In this document: positions 38,790-49,055 of the stretch, piece by piece
Position numbering within the stretch: the first letter of the stretch is position 1
How the letters are laid out: each line of letters opens with the position of its first letter
From: Thalassotalea sp. 1_MG-2023
Lineage (GTDB): Bacteria > Pseudomonadota > Gammaproteobacteria > Enterobacterales > Alteromonadaceae
DNA length: 64,000 bases
Reading direction: 5' to 3'
NCBI RefSeq assembly: GCF_030546745.1
Contig: NZ_JAUOPD010000010.1
Span: 1 to 64,000 of the forward strand
Notes under the pieces: generated by a model
Told to the model about the DNA's origin: nothing
What the model saw: only the letters and a program-made list of their open reading frames with translations
The model's database searches: none
Program-made: the position numbers and the translations under genes

Positions 38790-39009
38790 TTTTCATTGGC
38801 ATATCGTTACACAACGTACATGACTTTCCTTGGCGCACGTAATACAAACGCGTGCTAATAAACACCAAGGTAGAAAGTAAAGACCATTCTAAAGCGAAGA
38901 TGATTCCATCGATAACTTTGTGGCCTTTAATACATTCAGAAATGAATAATAATAAAAATACTGCGACGTATACTAAGCAAGCTCGTTTCAGCCAAAATTT
39001 AACACCCAC
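38770..39009 (-). CDS. Small membrane protein with CxxC, unknown function
   Basis: 79 aa with two hydrophobic segments (about 8-25 and 33-52) and a short tail with CTLC. No family recognised. The start is probably GTG (39009) with GAGGGAG upstream. It lies 49 bp after pntB on the same strand, so it may be carried on the pntAB transcript, and it overlaps the next small membrane gene. Confidence 0.5.
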   Translation of the reverse strand: MGVKFWLKRACLVYVAVFLLLFISECIKGHKVIDGIIFALEWSLLSTLVFISTRLYYVRQGKSCTLCNDMPMKSDKEDS

Positions 39010-39058
39010 GTTCTATGCTCCCTCTGGTTTAGTGACACCTATCACGAGAAATATATTT

Positions 39059-40465
39059 TTATTTTACCGCCGAAATAATGTTATTCACTGACTCTTTTGC
39101 ATCCCCAAATAACATTTTCGTATTATCTTTAAAAAACAGTGGATTTTGTACTCCCGCATAACCGGTATTCATTGAACGTTTAAAAACAATAACATTTTTA
39201 GCGTGCCATACCTCTAACACGGGCATGCCAGCAATTGGGCTATTAGGATCTTCTGCTGCAGCAGGGTTTACTGTGTCGTTAGCACCAATGACCAATACTA
39301 CATCGGTATGCTGAAAATCTTGATTAATTTCATCCATACCTAACACAATATCATATGGTACTTTTGCTTCAGCAAGTAATACATTCATATGACCAGGTAG
39401 GCGTCCAGCAACCGGATGAATAGCAAATCTAACCTCGACACCTTTAGCTTGTAGTTGTCGAGTAAGCTCATAAACAGGATATTGCGCTTGTGCGACCGCC
39501 ATGCCATAGCCAGGGGTAATAATCACTGTTTTTGCATCGGATAATAAACTTGCTACTTCCGCTGCCTCTGTTTCACAATAACTACCATAATCTTTATCCT
39601 GATCAACCACCACTTCTGTACCAAAGCCCCCCGCAATTACACTGATAAATGAGCGATTCATCGCTTTGCACATAATGTAGGATAAAATCGCCCCGGAAGA
39701 GCCAACCAATGCACCCGTTATAATCAGTAAATCGTTACTTAGCATAAAACCAGCTGCCGCTGCCGCCCAACCAGAGTACGAATTTAACATAGACACAACC
39801 ACTGGCATATCTGCACCACCAATAGACGCGACTAAATGCCAACCAAACAGTAAGGCTATTGCCGTCATTACATATAAAGTAAAATCACCTCCTCCCTGTT
39901 TGACGAAAGTGATCATTAAAAAGGTACAAATAATACCCGCGGCTAAATTCATTTTATGTCGATGAGGCAACATTAACGCGGATGAATTAATAAGACCTCT
40001 TAGTTTACCAAAAGCAACGATAGAGCCAGTAAAAGTAACGGCACCGATAAAGACCCCAAGAAATATTTCAGTTAAATGAATATTGACACTGATAATTTGT
40101 GTGTCAGTTAACACTTGCAGTAAATGGTGATCCATTGCGAAGTAGCTATTAAAGCCCACTAATACCGCGGCTAAACCTACAAAACTATGTAAGATAGCGA
40201 CAAGTTCAGGCATTTGTGTCATTTCAACCTGTTTAGCTAATTTTAAACCAATGACACTACCTATTATCATGGCTACAATAATGATCAGCACATTATCAAC
40301 GCGTGGATCTGCTAATGTCGCAAGCAGAGCAATCGCCATACCTGCCATACCAAAATAATTACCTGATTGCGCCGTTTCTTGTTTGCTCAATCCTGATAGA
40401 CTCAAAATAAATAATAATGCCGCAATTAAATAAGCAGCTCCAATTAACCCGTAAGATAATTCCAT
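39059..40465 (-). CDS. pntB: NAD(P) transhydrogenase subunit beta
   Basis: 468 aa. N-terminal about 260 residues form the proton-channel membrane domain (dII part); C-terminal domain dIII binds NADP(H), with [13 protein letters not shown] and [15 protein letters not shown]. With PntA it drives NADPH formation from NADH using the proton gradient. AAGGAACAGCTC precedes the ATG. The gap to pntA is 10 bp. Confidence 0.96.
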   Translation of the reverse strand: MELSYGLIGAAYLIAALLFILSLSGLSKQETAQSGNYFGMAGMAIALLATLADPRVDNVLIIIVAMIIGSVIGLKLAKQVEMTQMPELVAILHSFVGLAAVLVGFNSYFAMDHHLLQVLTDTQIISVNIHLTEIFLGVFIGAVTFTGSIVAFGKLRGLINSSALMLPHRHKMNLAAGIICTFLMITFVKQGGGDFTLYVMTAIALLFGWHLVASIGGADMPVVVSMLNSYSGWAAAAAGFMLSNDLLIITGALVGSSGAILSYIMCKAMNRSFISVIAGGFGTEVVVDQDKDYGSYCETEAAEVASLLSDAKTVIITPGYGMAVAQAQYPVYELTRQLQAKGVEVRFAIHPVAGRLPGHMNVLLAEAKVPYDIVLGMDEINQDFQHTDVVLVIGANDTVNPAAAEDPNSPIAGMPVLEVWHAKNVIVFKRSMNTGYAGVQNPLFFKDNTKMLFGDAKESVNNIISAVK

Positions 40466-40475
40466 GAGCTGTTCC

Positions 40476-42023
40476 TTATTTTCTAAACATTTTTAACATG
40501 CGTTTAGTGACAAAAAAGCCACCGACAATATTAATGGTGGCGATAAGAATTGCGATCCCTGCGAGTACTTGAACGATTATATTTTCAGAACCGACCTGCA
40601 ATAATGCGCCAACAATAATGATGCCCGATATCGCATTCGTTACACTCATTAAAGGAGTATGCAATGCATGTGTTACATTCCAAACAACGTAATAACCGAT
40701 AATGCAAGCCAGCACAAAAACAGTAAAGTGCGCGAGAAAGTCACTTGGAGCAACGCTTGCAATCCAAGCAAATAGTAATGATCCGCCAATGGCAAAACCC
40801 AGTTTATTTACAGGTGAAGCTGCAACGTCAGTATTTTCTTGTGATTTTTCATCGTGACCTGGGCTTGTTCTAACAGGTTTAACTGGCGTAGCACTAATTT
40901 TTATTTCCGGCGGTGGAAACATAATTTCATCACCTTGAACAACAAGCATGTTCCGAATTACTTGATCTTCAATATCTAGTGATATCTCACCATTGTTTTC
41001 TTTGCACAATAATTTGAGTAAGTTAACCACGTTATTCGCATAAAGCTGAGAAGATTGATTAGGTAACCGTGACACTAAGTCAGTATAACCAATAATAGTA
41101 ACTCCATGCTTGTTAATCACTTTTCCTGCTGTCGTAAGTTCACAGTTACCGCCACCTGCTGCAGCTAAATCAACAATAACGGAACCTGGTTTCATTGATT
41201 TAATCATTGACTCAGTGATGAGCGTTGGAGATTTTTTACCGGGGATCATTGCGGTAGTAATAATAATATCGACATCTTTCGCTTGTTCAGCAAACAACGC
41301 CATTTCAGCATCAATAAATGCTTTGCTCATTTCTTTAGCATAACCATCGGTCGATGCCAACGAATCTTCTTCTTGGTAATCGAGTACTAAAAACTCGGCG
41401 CCCATACTTTCAATTTGCTCTTGAACTTCTGGGCGGGTATCAAAGGCACGAACGATAGCACCTAAACTGCCGGCGGTACCGATCGCTGCAAGTCCAGCGA
41501 CACCAGCACCAATAATTAATATTTTCGCTGGTGGTAAATTACCCGCTGCGGTTATTTGCCCCGTTAAAAAACGACCAAACGCATTAGTTGCTTCAATTAC
41601 TGCTCTATATCCGGCAATGTTTGCCATTGAACTTAACGCATCAAGCGATTGAGACCGAGTCATTCTTGGCACCATATCCATCGCTAATGTGGTAATTGAC
41701 TTCTCTTTTAAGCGCTTTAGTAGATCAGGTGATTGTGCAGGAGAAATAAAACTGATAAGTGTTGCGCCATCATTAATTTGTTCAATTTCGTCAAAGGTAG
41801 GTGCGTTTACTTTTAACAACAAATCGCCTTGCCAACACTTCTTTTTTGGCACGATTTCAGCGCCAGCATCAATATAAGCTTGTTCTTCAAAGCTGGCCTT
41901 TGTACCTGCTCCTTTTTGAACGTAAACAGTGAATCCTAATTTAATTAATGCGGAAACACTTGTTGGAGAGGCTGCCACACGACTTTCACCTCGTAATGAC
42001 TCTTTAACAACACCAATGATCAT
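40476..42023 (-). CDS. pntA: NAD(P) transhydrogenase subunit alpha
   Basis: 515 aa. Soluble NAD(H)-binding domain dI (about 1-375) with RVAASP near the start, [22 protein letters not shown] (Rossmann motif) and [11 protein letters not shown]; then a linker and four membrane helices (about 415-510), the E. coli-type fused PntA. It forms the dI/dII half of the proton-pumping transhydrogenase with PntB. A perfect 10-bp inverted repeat lies in its leader. Confidence 0.96.
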   Translation of the reverse strand: MIIGVVKESLRGESRVAASPTSVSALIKLGFTVYVQKGAGTKASFEEQAYIDAGAEIVPKKKCWQGDLLLKVNAPTFDEIEQINDGATLISFISPAQSPDLLKRLKEKSITTLAMDMVPRMTRSQSLDALSSMANIAGYRAVIEATNAFGRFLTGQITAAGNLPPAKILIIGAGVAGLAAIGTAGSLGAIVRAFDTRPEVQEQIESMGAEFLVLDYQEEDSLASTDGYAKEMSKAFIDAEMALFAEQAKDVDIIITTAMIPGKKSPTLITESMIKSMKPGSVIVDLAAAGGGNCELTTAGKVINKHGVTIIGYTDLVSRLPNQSSQLYANNVVNLLKLLCKENNGEISLDIEDQVIRNMLVVQGDEIMFPPPEIKISATPVKPVRTSPGHDEKSQENTDVAASPVNKLGFAIGGSLLFAWIASVAPSDFLAHFTVFVLACIIGYYVVWNVTHALHTPLMSVTNAISGIIIVGALLQVGSENIIVQVLAGIAILIATINIVGGFFVTKRMLKMFRK

Positions 42024-42035
42024 AAATAGGCCTTA

Positions 42036-42067
42036 GTTAATTATTGTTCTTTTGTTAAATAATTAAC
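42036..42067. promoter_or_regulatory. Inverted repeat in the pntA leader
   Basis: GTTAATTATT (42036-42045) and AATAATTAAC (42058-42067), perfect 10-bp arms with a 12-bp spacer, 13 bp upstream of the pntA start codon. It could be an operator or a leader hairpin affecting translation. Very AT-rich, so moderate weight. Confidence 0.45.
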
Positions 42068-42113
42068 CGTTTATTGATTACAATTCAAGCTATTTAAATA
42101 ATTTAGTCTGTAA

Positions 42114-43355
42114 TTATTGTTGTTCTTTTTGTTGAAGGCGAAACGCTTCTAATGATTCTGTCACTTTTTTAATGTTTTGATGTTTAAGAAAGTCCGCCAT
42201 AGTACGCTTACTAAACTCTGCCATTTCAAAAGACATTTCACGATCTAAAAATTGAAAAATTTGATCTGCACTATGTATGTCATCCACTAGTGCAGAGTGA
42301 TTATTTTCGGTGGAAAGTATCGGGGAAATTGTTTGCATGGCATCATTCAACATCTTTTGAGTATTATATTGACTGAAAAAAGCCATCAAGGTTTTACTTG
42401 CAGGTTTAAGTTTCCCCTTTTGCGTTAGTGCTATTGCTGACATAGGTGCCAAAATACTATTATCTTTATATTTCCCTACTTGAGGGAAAGAAAATGACGC
42501 AATATCGTCTTGTACATATTTAGGTAATCCACTTAATGAAATACTGCCGCTCAGGTTTACACCAACAATTTCACGATAAACCAAAGGCATGATTTCTTCA
42601 CCGTTATATAGGTGGTGATTATCATTAAATAAATCTTGATCTAATAACTGCTTCCAATGTGTAAATACTGACACAACTTCAGGAGATGTGAAAGCTAGGT
42701 TGCCTGAAACAAGCGCTTTATAGTGTTTCGCCCCATTGATGCGTAACATTAAATAGTCAAACCATGCGACTACCTGCCAAGGTGGTTCAGAACCAAGCCC
42801 GATTGGCTTTATGTTGTGCGATTTTAATGTACTAGCCATACTCATGAAGTCTTGCCAATTCGTTGGCGATGTTAAGCCAAACTTTTCAAAGACACTTTTT
42901 TTATAAAACACTTCCCAAACATACATGCTAAAGGGTACTGCATACACTTTATCTTGAATACTGACTTGTTCTATAGTGGCATCACTAAAAACTGCATGCA
43001 GATTATTGTTATACCAAAATTCATCAATTGATGTGACATACTGCTCTTTCACTAATTGTTTTAATCGGTTGCCCGAATACCAATTTAATACATCAACATT
43101 ATTGGCAACTTTTTTATAGTTAGTTAATAACTCAGGATAGTTTTCTCCATGAAGCATACGTAAACGCACTTTTATTTGGGGGTTAAGGCGTTCAAATAAT
43201 GAAATCTGCTGTCGTAATACAACTTCTTGCTGATCAGAATGGGTTAAAGCTGCGAAGTTAATAATATTGTTTTCAGCTTGGGAAGAGCCTGCTATTGCAA
43301 GCATAATAAGACAAACTAAAGATCTTACATACTGAATATCAAACAAATAGAACAT
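42114..43355 (-). CDS. ABC-type extracellular solute-binding protein (family 1)
   Basis: 413 aa with a signal peptide (about 1-27, cleavage near SQA). It has the two-lobed sugar-binding-protein pattern: QISLFERLNPQIKVRLRMLHG (family-1 N-terminal motif) and AVPFSMYVWEVFYKKSVFEKFGLTSPTNWQDF. Family 1 usually binds oligosaccharides or polyols. No permease or ATPase gene is adjacent, so it either serves a transporter encoded elsewhere or presents ligand to a signalling protein. Confidence 0.82.
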   Translation of the reverse strand: MFYLFDIQYVRSLVCLIMLAIAGSSQAENNIINFAALTHSDQQEVVLRQQISLFERLNPQIKVRLRMLHGENYPELLTNYKKVANNVDVLNWYSGNRLKQLVKEQYVTSIDEFWYNNNLHAVFSDATIEQVSIQDKVYAVPFSMYVWEVFYKKSVFEKFGLTSPTNWQDFMSMASTLKSHNIKPIGLGSEPPWQVVAWFDYLMLRINGAKHYKALVSGNLAFTSPEVVSVFTHWKQLLDQDLFNDNHHLYNGEEIMPLVYREIVGVNLSGSISLSGLPKYVQDDIASFSFPQVGKYKDNSILAPMSAIALTQKGKLKPASKTLMAFFSQYNTQKMLNDAMQTISPILSTENNHSALVDDIHSADQIFQFLDREMSFEMAEFSKRTMADFLKHQNIKKVTESLEAFRLQQKEQQ

Positions 43356-43387
43356 GTTTCACGGCAAGATGTAAACAAAAAGTTAAC

Positions 43388-43407
43388 TTCATCTTAATAA
43401 AGATGAA
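43388..43407. promoter_or_regulatory. Palindrome upstream of the solute-binding protein gene
   Basis: TTCATCTT (43388-43395) and AAGATGAA (43400-43407), perfect 8-bp arms with a 4-bp spacer, 33 bp upstream of the gene start. Likely operator or promoter element; regulator unknown. The rest of the 246-bp gap to ycgN holds no gene that I can see. Confidence 0.4.
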
Positions 43408-43601
43408 TTATAATGCAACCTATTATTTTTAAAAGGTAATTTTTATCTGCTTGTTTCGCTATAATATCGTTACCGATAAAAGCTGCTGAGCACTATTTAT
43501 CGTGTTTCATAGAAGGTAGTTAAAAATTTAATCGCGTTTATTTTTTCGATGTGATTTTTTCAGCTCTACCTTATAGAAAGCATAACAATATCATGTGTTT
43601 T

Positions 43602-44105
43602 CTAGTCAAGATCTGCTAGCGGCCAAGTGACGATATAGTCATCAAAAAACTCTACATCCACCTCATTGTCTTTAATAACTTTTCCACGCACCGACATACC
43701 CGCTTTATGCATGGCTGCCTTTTTCCCTTTATGAAGTAATGGATGCCATGATGGTATACCGCGCCCTTCTTTAAGCCTACGATAAGTACAACTAGGCGGC
43801 ATAAAGAATACGTCATCAAGATTATCTTGAGTTAACTGTACACAATCTGGCACTAACGTTGTTCTTTTCGCGTATTGCGTGCATTGGCATGTTTTATCGT
43901 TTAGCAAATGACAAGCAATATTGGCATAAACCATTTGCTCGCCATCTGCGATATAATCAGTAGGCTGTAACTCAGTTGTTTCTGTGGTGTTTTCATCATC
44001 GATAAATTTATGCAAACAACATTTCGCACAACCATCACACAACGATTCCCACTCTTGACGTGTCATTTCACTCAGTGATTTGGTTTGCCAAAAAGGTAAT
44101 GTCAA
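43602..44105 (-). CDS. ycgN: YcgN family cysteine cluster protein (UPF0260)
   Basis: 167 aa. Conserved CDGCAKCCLHK near the N-terminus, further Cys in IACHLLNDKTCQC, VPDCVQL and SCTYRRL; probably a metal- or Fe-S-binding protein of unknown role. The start appears to be TTG (44105) with GAGG 9 bases upstream: the following LPFWQTKSLSEM aligns with the known family N-terminus, whereas the first ATG would remove it. It is last in the rnd-ycgL-mltB-ycgN group; the linkage of ycgL and ycgN is conserved in enterobacteria. Confidence 0.9.
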   Translation of the reverse strand: MTLPFWQTKSLSEMTRQEWESLCDGCAKCCLHKFIDDENTTETTELQPTDYIADGEQMVYANIACHLLNDKTCQCTQYAKRTTLVPDCVQLTQDNLDDVFFMPPSCTYRRLKEGRGIPSWHPLLHKGKKAAMHKAGMSVRGKVIKDNEVDVEFFDDYIVTWPLADLD

Positions 44106-44124
44106 AATAGTAAACCTCTAGAAA

Positions 44125-45159
44125 CTATTGAATAGGTGGAAATTTGATACGATCAGATAAATGCCCTACCGAACTTACGAAATAATACGATAAATTCCAA
44201 TGCATTAAACTTTTATAATTGTTATAAGCTAAATAAACACGGCCGTTTTTATCATCAGGGAACACCAACGCCGCTGTTATATCTACGTTAGGTAAATCGG
44301 TACCATCAGTGCGTCTAACACCTAAAGCTTGCCATTTTGCCATAGGCTTTTCTTGTTTCGCCCAAGCTTTTAACCAATTTGAGCGACCGCCAGTGTTTTT
44401 AGGGATAGCCAAGCTATAATCAAACCCTTCAGGTAATAATACCTGCCTTCCCCATGTGTAATTCCCGTTCCAGCCTTCTTGAACAAGATAGTTTGCCATA
44501 GAAGCAAACACATCTGCTTTATTACCCCAAATATCTTTTTTACCATCGCCGTCACCGTCAACAGCATAGGCTAAAAACGAACTAGGCATAAATTGGTTTT
44601 GCCCCATAGCGCCAGCCCAAGAACCTTTCATGTTTTCAGCTTCAATATGCCCTTGTTGCAATATTGTCATGGCCGCCCATAGCTCTTTTTTAAAGAAAGC
44701 TTCTCTGCGGCCTTCAAATGCAAGCGTACTTAGTGCCGAAATAACATTATAATTCCCCATTATTTTACCGAAGTTAGTCTCTAACCCCCACAGTGCAACA
44801 ATAAATCTTGGCTGAACACCATATTGTTCATTTATTTTTCTTAATATGGTTTCATTTTCTTTATATAATGCTCGGGCTTTATTGACTTTCCAGTCTGGCA
44901 CACGTTTCGGTAAGTAAGTATCTAATGTTTCAACTTTCTCTGGTTGGCTTCTATCAGCTTTGACTGCCCGTTTATGAAAAGTAACGTTGGCAAAACTTTT
45001 TTCAACAAGTTGTGCAGAAAAGCCCTTTTGTTGCGCTTCTGCCTTTAATAACTCAACATATTTTGCAAAGTTACTTTCGGTTAATTCTTTTGCCGTTGTT
45101 ACAGCACTAAAAATAGTGAATGCAATGGTTAAAAAGTAATAATAGCTTTTATTTTTCAT
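44125..45159 (-). CDS. mltB: Lytic murein transglycosylase (MltB family)
   Basis: 344 aa. Signal peptide about 1-24 without an obvious lipobox, so soluble periplasmic rather than a lipoprotein. SLT_2 domain with catalytic Glu in ALWGLETNFG, MKGSWAGAMGQNQFMPSSF and VDGDGDGKKDIW. It cleaves the MurNAc-GlcNAc bond with 1,6-anhydro product. The frame opens at a GTG (45171), but the ATG at 45159 begins a better signal peptide. It lies just after ycgL in the rnd group. A second family member with an extra domain is at 62157-63374. Confidence 0.9.
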   Translation of the reverse strand: MKNKSYYYFLTIAFTIFSAVTTAKELTESNFAKYVELLKAEAQQKGFSAQLVEKSFANVTFHKRAVKADRSQPEKVETLDTYLPKRVPDWKVNKARALYKENETILRKINEQYGVQPRFIVALWGLETNFGKIMGNYNVISALSTLAFEGRREAFFKKELWAAMTILQQGHIEAENMKGSWAGAMGQNQFMPSSFLAYAVDGDGDGKKDIWGNKADVFASMANYLVQEGWNGNYTWGRQVLLPEGFDYSLAIPKNTGGRSNWLKAWAKQEKPMAKWQALGVRRTDGTDLPNVDITAALVFPDDKNGRVYLAYNNYKSLMHWNLSYYFVSSVGHLSDRIKFPPIQ

Positions 45160-45171
45160 GGGTAATAACAC

Positions 45172-45462
45172 TTATGAATCTTCGTTTAACGTATCTAATT
45201 TACTTGCTTTGTGCTCTGCAAGTAAGTCTTCTTTCGGCGGTGGTAACTGTAAATAATAGCCTTGTTCAGTTAAACTATCTCTCACTTTGTTAATGTCAGC
45301 AAAGCCTAATTTAATTTTTGTTTTTAGATTAACAACCGTGACTAACTCTGGCTTACCAAACACCTGCAAAAGTGTTTCAGGTACCTGTGAAAAATCATCA
45401 CGCTGTTTAATAAATAAATATGTCTGTTCTTTTTTCGCGCTTTTATATACAGCCGTTAACAT
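45172..45462 (-). CDS. ycgL: YcgL domain-containing protein
   Basis: 96 aa of the YcgL (DUF709) family: AVYKSAKKEQTYLFI at the start and GYYLQLPPP near the end are conserved. Small soluble alpha/beta protein of unknown role, usually beside RNase D or ycgN, as here (60 bp after rnd, directly followed by mltB). Confidence 0.92.
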   Translation of the reverse strand: MLTAVYKSAKKEQTYLFIKQRDDFSQVPETLLQVFGKPELVTVVNLKTKIKLGFADINKVRDSLTEQGYYLQLPPPKEDLLAEHKASKLDTLNEDS

Positions 45463-45521
45463 AATAAACCCTAAATTGTGTATTTGATGGTAACTACCGA
45501 CAGTCCGTATTACTCTATTAA

Positions 45522-46664
45522 CTATAACGGTAATGAACTAAATTGATTTTTCGCATGTTGCAGTAAATCTTCACCGAATAGCTCACCGCGCCATGACTGT
45601 AGAATATCTATATCAGCCGTTGATGAAGACAACCCGTAGTACCAAGATAACAATTGATTTATTTGTTTTTTTGACGCCAAATTCTCTACGGGAAGTTGAT
45701 GTTCTACGGCAACAGACGAAACAAAGTTTTTCACTTTTTTGTATAACTGTTTATAACCGGCACATTGATCTAAACGTTTTATTTTTTCAGGATAATCTTC
45801 ATCGCTCACCCTGCTAGCTTCTTGTAACACCCTTAGCATTTGTTTACCTTTATGGCGAATGTCTAAGGTATCTACGCCATCAATAGTTAGCATAGCACTC
45901 ATGCTTTTTGGTGCGTATTGAGACAAGCCCATTAGTGTATTATCTTTTGCCACAAAGCTTAGCGGTAAATCTCGTTTCAATGCTTGTTGATAACGCCAAC
46001 GTGCTAAATATTTAAGGTTATTAAGCTGTTTACTCGTCAACCGCCAACTCGTTTTAACATTTTTGTACAAACTATTTTCATCGATTGTTTGTTGCTTTTT
46101 AACGATAAGCTGCGCTGATTCAATTTTTGCCGCATTTAACCACGTGGTTTTTTCAATGTCAGCGATTAATAAAGGGTATAACGTTATTAAATGTGTAACA
46201 TCAGCACTTGCATAGACTAATTGACTGTCAGTTAACGGCCGCTTTATCCAATCAGTTCGAGAGTCTGATTTATCAAGTTCAATATTAAGATAATGCTTCA
46301 CCATAGCGGCATATCCAACGGATAATCCATGGCCAAGAAAACTCATGACAATTTGGCTATCAATAACATTCTGTGGCGAACAATTCCCTTGATTAACAAA
46401 TATTTCAACATCTTCAGAACAAGCATGAAGCACTTTTGTAACCTTTGGGTTTTCTAGAAGTTGCCAAACTGGCGATAAATCTTCGACCGATAAAGGGTCA
46501 ATTAGCGCAACGACTTCACCATCACATAATTGCAGTAAGCCTAATTTAGGAAAATACGTTCGTGTACGAACAAATTCAGTATCAATTGCCACCACATCTT
46601 TTGTCGAAAAGCGAAGGCATAGCTCATTTAATGCTTGTTGTTCAGTTATAAAAAGTTCTACCAC
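45522..46664 (-). CDS. rnd: Ribonuclease D
   Basis: 380 aa 3'-5' exoribonuclease that trims tRNA and other small RNA 3' ends. DEDD motifs: AIDTEFVRTRTYFPKLGLLQL (Exo I), HACSEDVEIF (Exo II), YASADVTHLITLYPLL (Exo III with Tyr), then HRDC domain(s) in the C-terminal half. The start is a GTG (46664) with TTAGG upstream; E. coli rnd also uses a weak start codon. First gene of the rnd-ycgL-mltB-ycgN group and 7 bp downstream of rluB. Confidence 0.95.
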   Translation of the reverse strand: MVELFITEQQALNELCLRFSTKDVVAIDTEFVRTRTYFPKLGLLQLCDGEVVALIDPLSVEDLSPVWQLLENPKVTKVLHACSEDVEIFVNQGNCSPQNVIDSQIVMSFLGHGLSVGYAAMVKHYLNIELDKSDSRTDWIKRPLTDSQLVYASADVTHLITLYPLLIADIEKTTWLNAAKIESAQLIVKKQQTIDENSLYKNVKTSWRLTSKQLNNLKYLARWRYQQALKRDLPLSFVAKDNTLMGLSQYAPKSMSAMLTIDGVDTLDIRHKGKQMLRVLQEASRVSDEDYPEKIKRLDQCAGYKQLYKKVKNFVSSVAVEHQLPVENLASKKQINQLLSWYYGLSSSTADIDILQSWRGELFGEDLLQHAKNQFSSLPL

Positions 46665-46671
46665 AATAAAC

Positions 46672-47535
46672 CTAACTTCTTCGTCGTCTTGTTTTTTGTA
46701 AACTACGATGTTGATGTTTTTTTACACTTCGACGAATACGTCGTGCTTTTGCGTTATCAATTGCTTTTTCATCAACTTTTACTTTCGACTTTCGCTCAAT
46801 AGGTAACTCAACCAGTTGACGATAATAGTTAACGTCTTTTAATGACAACTCAGTCCAACCACCTGATGGCAATTGACGTTGTAATTCAAGATCGCCATAC
46901 CTTACACGAATAAGTCTGCTCACTTGTACGTCTTGGCTTTCCCATAATCGTCTAACTTCTCGGTTGCGCCCTTCTGAAATCACTACATGAAACCAATGAT
47001 TTCGACCTTCGCCACCACGATAATATATTTCTTGGAATTTTGCAGGACCATCTTCAAGTTTCACGCCGTTTTTCAACCGCTGCAACATCGCATCATCTAC
47101 TTCACCAAACACGCGAACCGCGTATTCACGTTCAACTTTCCGTGATGGATGCATTAATCGATTGGCTAAGTCGCCGTCTGTGGTAAATAACAACATACCT
47201 GAGGTATTAATATCTAAACGACCAACGGCTATCCAACGTGAAGACTCTAAGGGTGGTAATCGATCAAACACAGTAGGTCTGCCTTCGGGGTCTTTGCGCG
47301 TACACATTTCACCTTCCGGTTTGTTATACATTAAGACACGGCAAATCTCTTCTTCTGATTGCTGAATGCTAACGTTATGACCATCAAGGCGAATTTGTTC
47401 ATTGCCTTCAACACGGTCACCCAGTTTTGCAACTTTACCGTCAACACTTACTCGGCCTGCACTGATCATTGTTTCCAATTCTCGGCGAGACCCCTTACCT
47501 GCTCTAGCAAGTACTTTTTGTAGTTTTTCTGACAT
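46672..47535 (-). CDS. rluB: 23S rRNA pseudouridine(2605) synthase
   Basis: 287 aa. N-terminal S4 RNA-binding domain ([21 protein letters not shown]), RsuA-type catalytic domain with the nucleophile Asp in [19 protein letters not shown], and a basic C-terminal tail rich in Arg/Lys. It isomerises one uridine in 23S rRNA. The frame is open nine codons further, but the ATG at 47535 matches the family start. It lies 42 bp after scpB in the same direction. Confidence 0.93.
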   Translation of the reverse strand: MSEKLQKVLARAGKGSRRELETMISAGRVSVDGKVAKLGDRVEGNEQIRLDGHNVSIQQSEEEICRVLMYNKPEGEMCTRKDPEGRPTVFDRLPPLESSRWIAVGRLDINTSGMLLFTTDGDLANRLMHPSRKVEREYAVRVFGEVDDAMLQRLKNGVKLEDGPAKFQEIYYRGGEGRNHWFHVVISEGRNREVRRLWESQDVQVSRLIRVRYGDLELQRQLPSGGWTELSLKDVNYYRQLVELPIERKSKVKVDEKAIDNAKARRIRRSVKKHQHRSLQKTRRRRS

Positions 47536-47577
47536 CGTTTTATTTCCCGGCAGTAACAGCACAATATTGATGTATTG

Positions 47578-48195
47578 TTAAGTCTCTGTCTCTTTTGTCA
47601 GTGTATCATGAGAATGCATTATATCTTGTATCCCCGCTCGGTTGATAGCAGAATCTGCGATCGGTAGTAAATCAGGTAACTGTTCTAGCGAACTTAATGA
47701 AAAATAATCTAAAAATTGTTTCGTTGTTGCATAAAGTGAAGGCTTACCTGGTACCTCTTTTTGGCCAACAACAGTTATCCATTCTCTTTCAGTTAACGTT
47801 CTAATAATTTGGCTACTTACCGCTACGCCACGAACTTGTTCAATTTCTGCACGTGTAATAGGTTGTCGGTAAGCGATTAAGGCGATAGTTTCTAATAATG
47901 CCCTAGAATATTTGTTCGGTTTGCTTTGAGCAACTTGGGCTATTTTTTCACTGAGTTCAAGTGGGACTTGGAAGCGATAACCGGAAGCAACTTCTATTAA
48001 ATGTACGCCTCTTTGCGCATAATCATGCTGTAACTCATTCAAAATATCCTTAACAACTTTATTCGTTATATGTAAATCAGCGAGCGTATGGTTTTGAAGC
48101 CATTTAAGCGATAATGGTTTATCTGCCGTGAATAAAGCTGCTTCAATTAAGCATTTAAGTTGCGAATGTGACATGAGGTAAGTTGCATCATTCAT
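47578..48195 (-). CDS. scpB: Segregation and condensation protein B
   Basis: 205 aa with two winged-helix domains; visible ALLETIALIAYRQPITRAEIEQVRGV. With ScpA and the SMC/MukB-type ATPase it condenses and segregates chromosomes. AGGAGGTAAAAG precedes the ATG, and it overlaps the end of scpA by 8 bp, so the two are translationally coupled. Confidence 0.95.
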   Translation of the reverse strand: MNDATYLMSHSQLKCLIEAALFTADKPLSLKWLQNHTLADLHITNKVVKDILNELQHDYAQRGVHLIEVASGYRFQVPLELSEKIAQVAQSKPNKYSRALLETIALIAYRQPITRAEIEQVRGVAVSSQIIRTLTEREWITVVGQKEVPGKPSLYATTKQFLDYFSLSSLEQLPDLLPIADSAINRAGIQDIMHSHDTLTKETET

Positions 48196-49021
48196 CTTTT
48201 ACCTCCTGTAACCTTATGTAAATAACGCCAAATTGCTGTGATTGCTGACATTCAATTCGTTGCATTTTTAATAACTCTAAAATGGCAAGAAAAGTCACCA
48301 ACACCCCTTGTCGTCCTTCATCAAACTGAAAAAGCTGTTCAAAGGGTGTAAAACCAGAGGTATTGTTTTTCTCGAGCGCCGATAAAATCATTGTCATTCG
48401 TTCTCGGGTAGATAACACTTCTTTAGTAATTTGATGATGTTCAAATGCTTGGCTTCGTGCTAATACTCCCTGTAGCGCTTGTACTAGTTCTTCCCAAGCA
48501 ATTTGTGGCAATGCAGTTTCAATATCAATATCTGACGAGAGGCTTGCTTTTGCACAGAAGTAATCGCGATCAAGGCGAGGAAGCTGATCAATAGATTCCG
48601 CTGCGTGTTTAATCACTTCGTATTCTTTTAACCGCTTAATTAACTCGGCACGGGGGTCGTGTTCTTCGTCTTCAATAGGTTGTTTAGGCAATAACAATTT
48701 TGATTTTATTTCAGCAAGAATAGAAGCCATCACAAGGTATTCAGCTGCTAGCTCCATATTAAGTTCTTCCATCAGTGCAACATAACGCATGTATTGCGTA
48801 GTAATGGGCGCAATAGGTAAGTCAAGAATATCTAATTTTTGTTTTTTGATCAGATACAGCAGTAAATCAAGTGGTCCTTCAAAAGACTCTAAAATAACTT
48901 CTAATGCATTTGGCGGAATAAATAAGTCTTGCGGTTTTTCAATGATCGCTTCACCACGAATAAGCGCAAACGGCAAGACTTGTTGCTGCATTTCACCTGC
49001 TGAATGTGTTGAATCAACCAA
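48188..49021 (-). CDS. scpA: Segregation and condensation protein A
   Basis: 277 aa kleisin. Visible FEGPLDLLLYLIKKQKLDILDLPIAPITTQY (N-terminal SMC-binding part) and a C-terminal winged helix. The frame begins at a TTG (49021) with AAGGTGG upstream; an ATG ten codons later (48991) is the alternative. Either keeps the whole conserved domain. It lies 35 bp after yciO. Confidence 0.92.
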   Translation of the reverse strand: MVDSTHSAGEMQQQVLPFALIRGEAIIEKPQDLFIPPNALEVILESFEGPLDLLLYLIKKQKLDILDLPIAPITTQYMRYVALMEELNMELAAEYLVMASILAEIKSKLLLPKQPIEDEEHDPRAELIKRLKEYEVIKHAAESIDQLPRLDRDYFCAKASLSSDIDIETALPQIAWEELVQALQGVLARSQAFEHHQITKEVLSTRERMTMILSALEKNNTSGFTPFEQLFQFDEGRQGVLVTFLAILELLKMQRIECQQSQQFGVIYIRLQEVKDE

Positions 49022-49055
49022 GTTACCACCTTACCTGCTGAGGGCTAAACATAGA

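Noticed and set aside
43356-43601. Possible small RNA gene between the solute-binding protein and ycgN
   Set aside because: TATAAT-like boxes are present but no terminator hairpin or conserved RNA motif could be found, so no gene is called.
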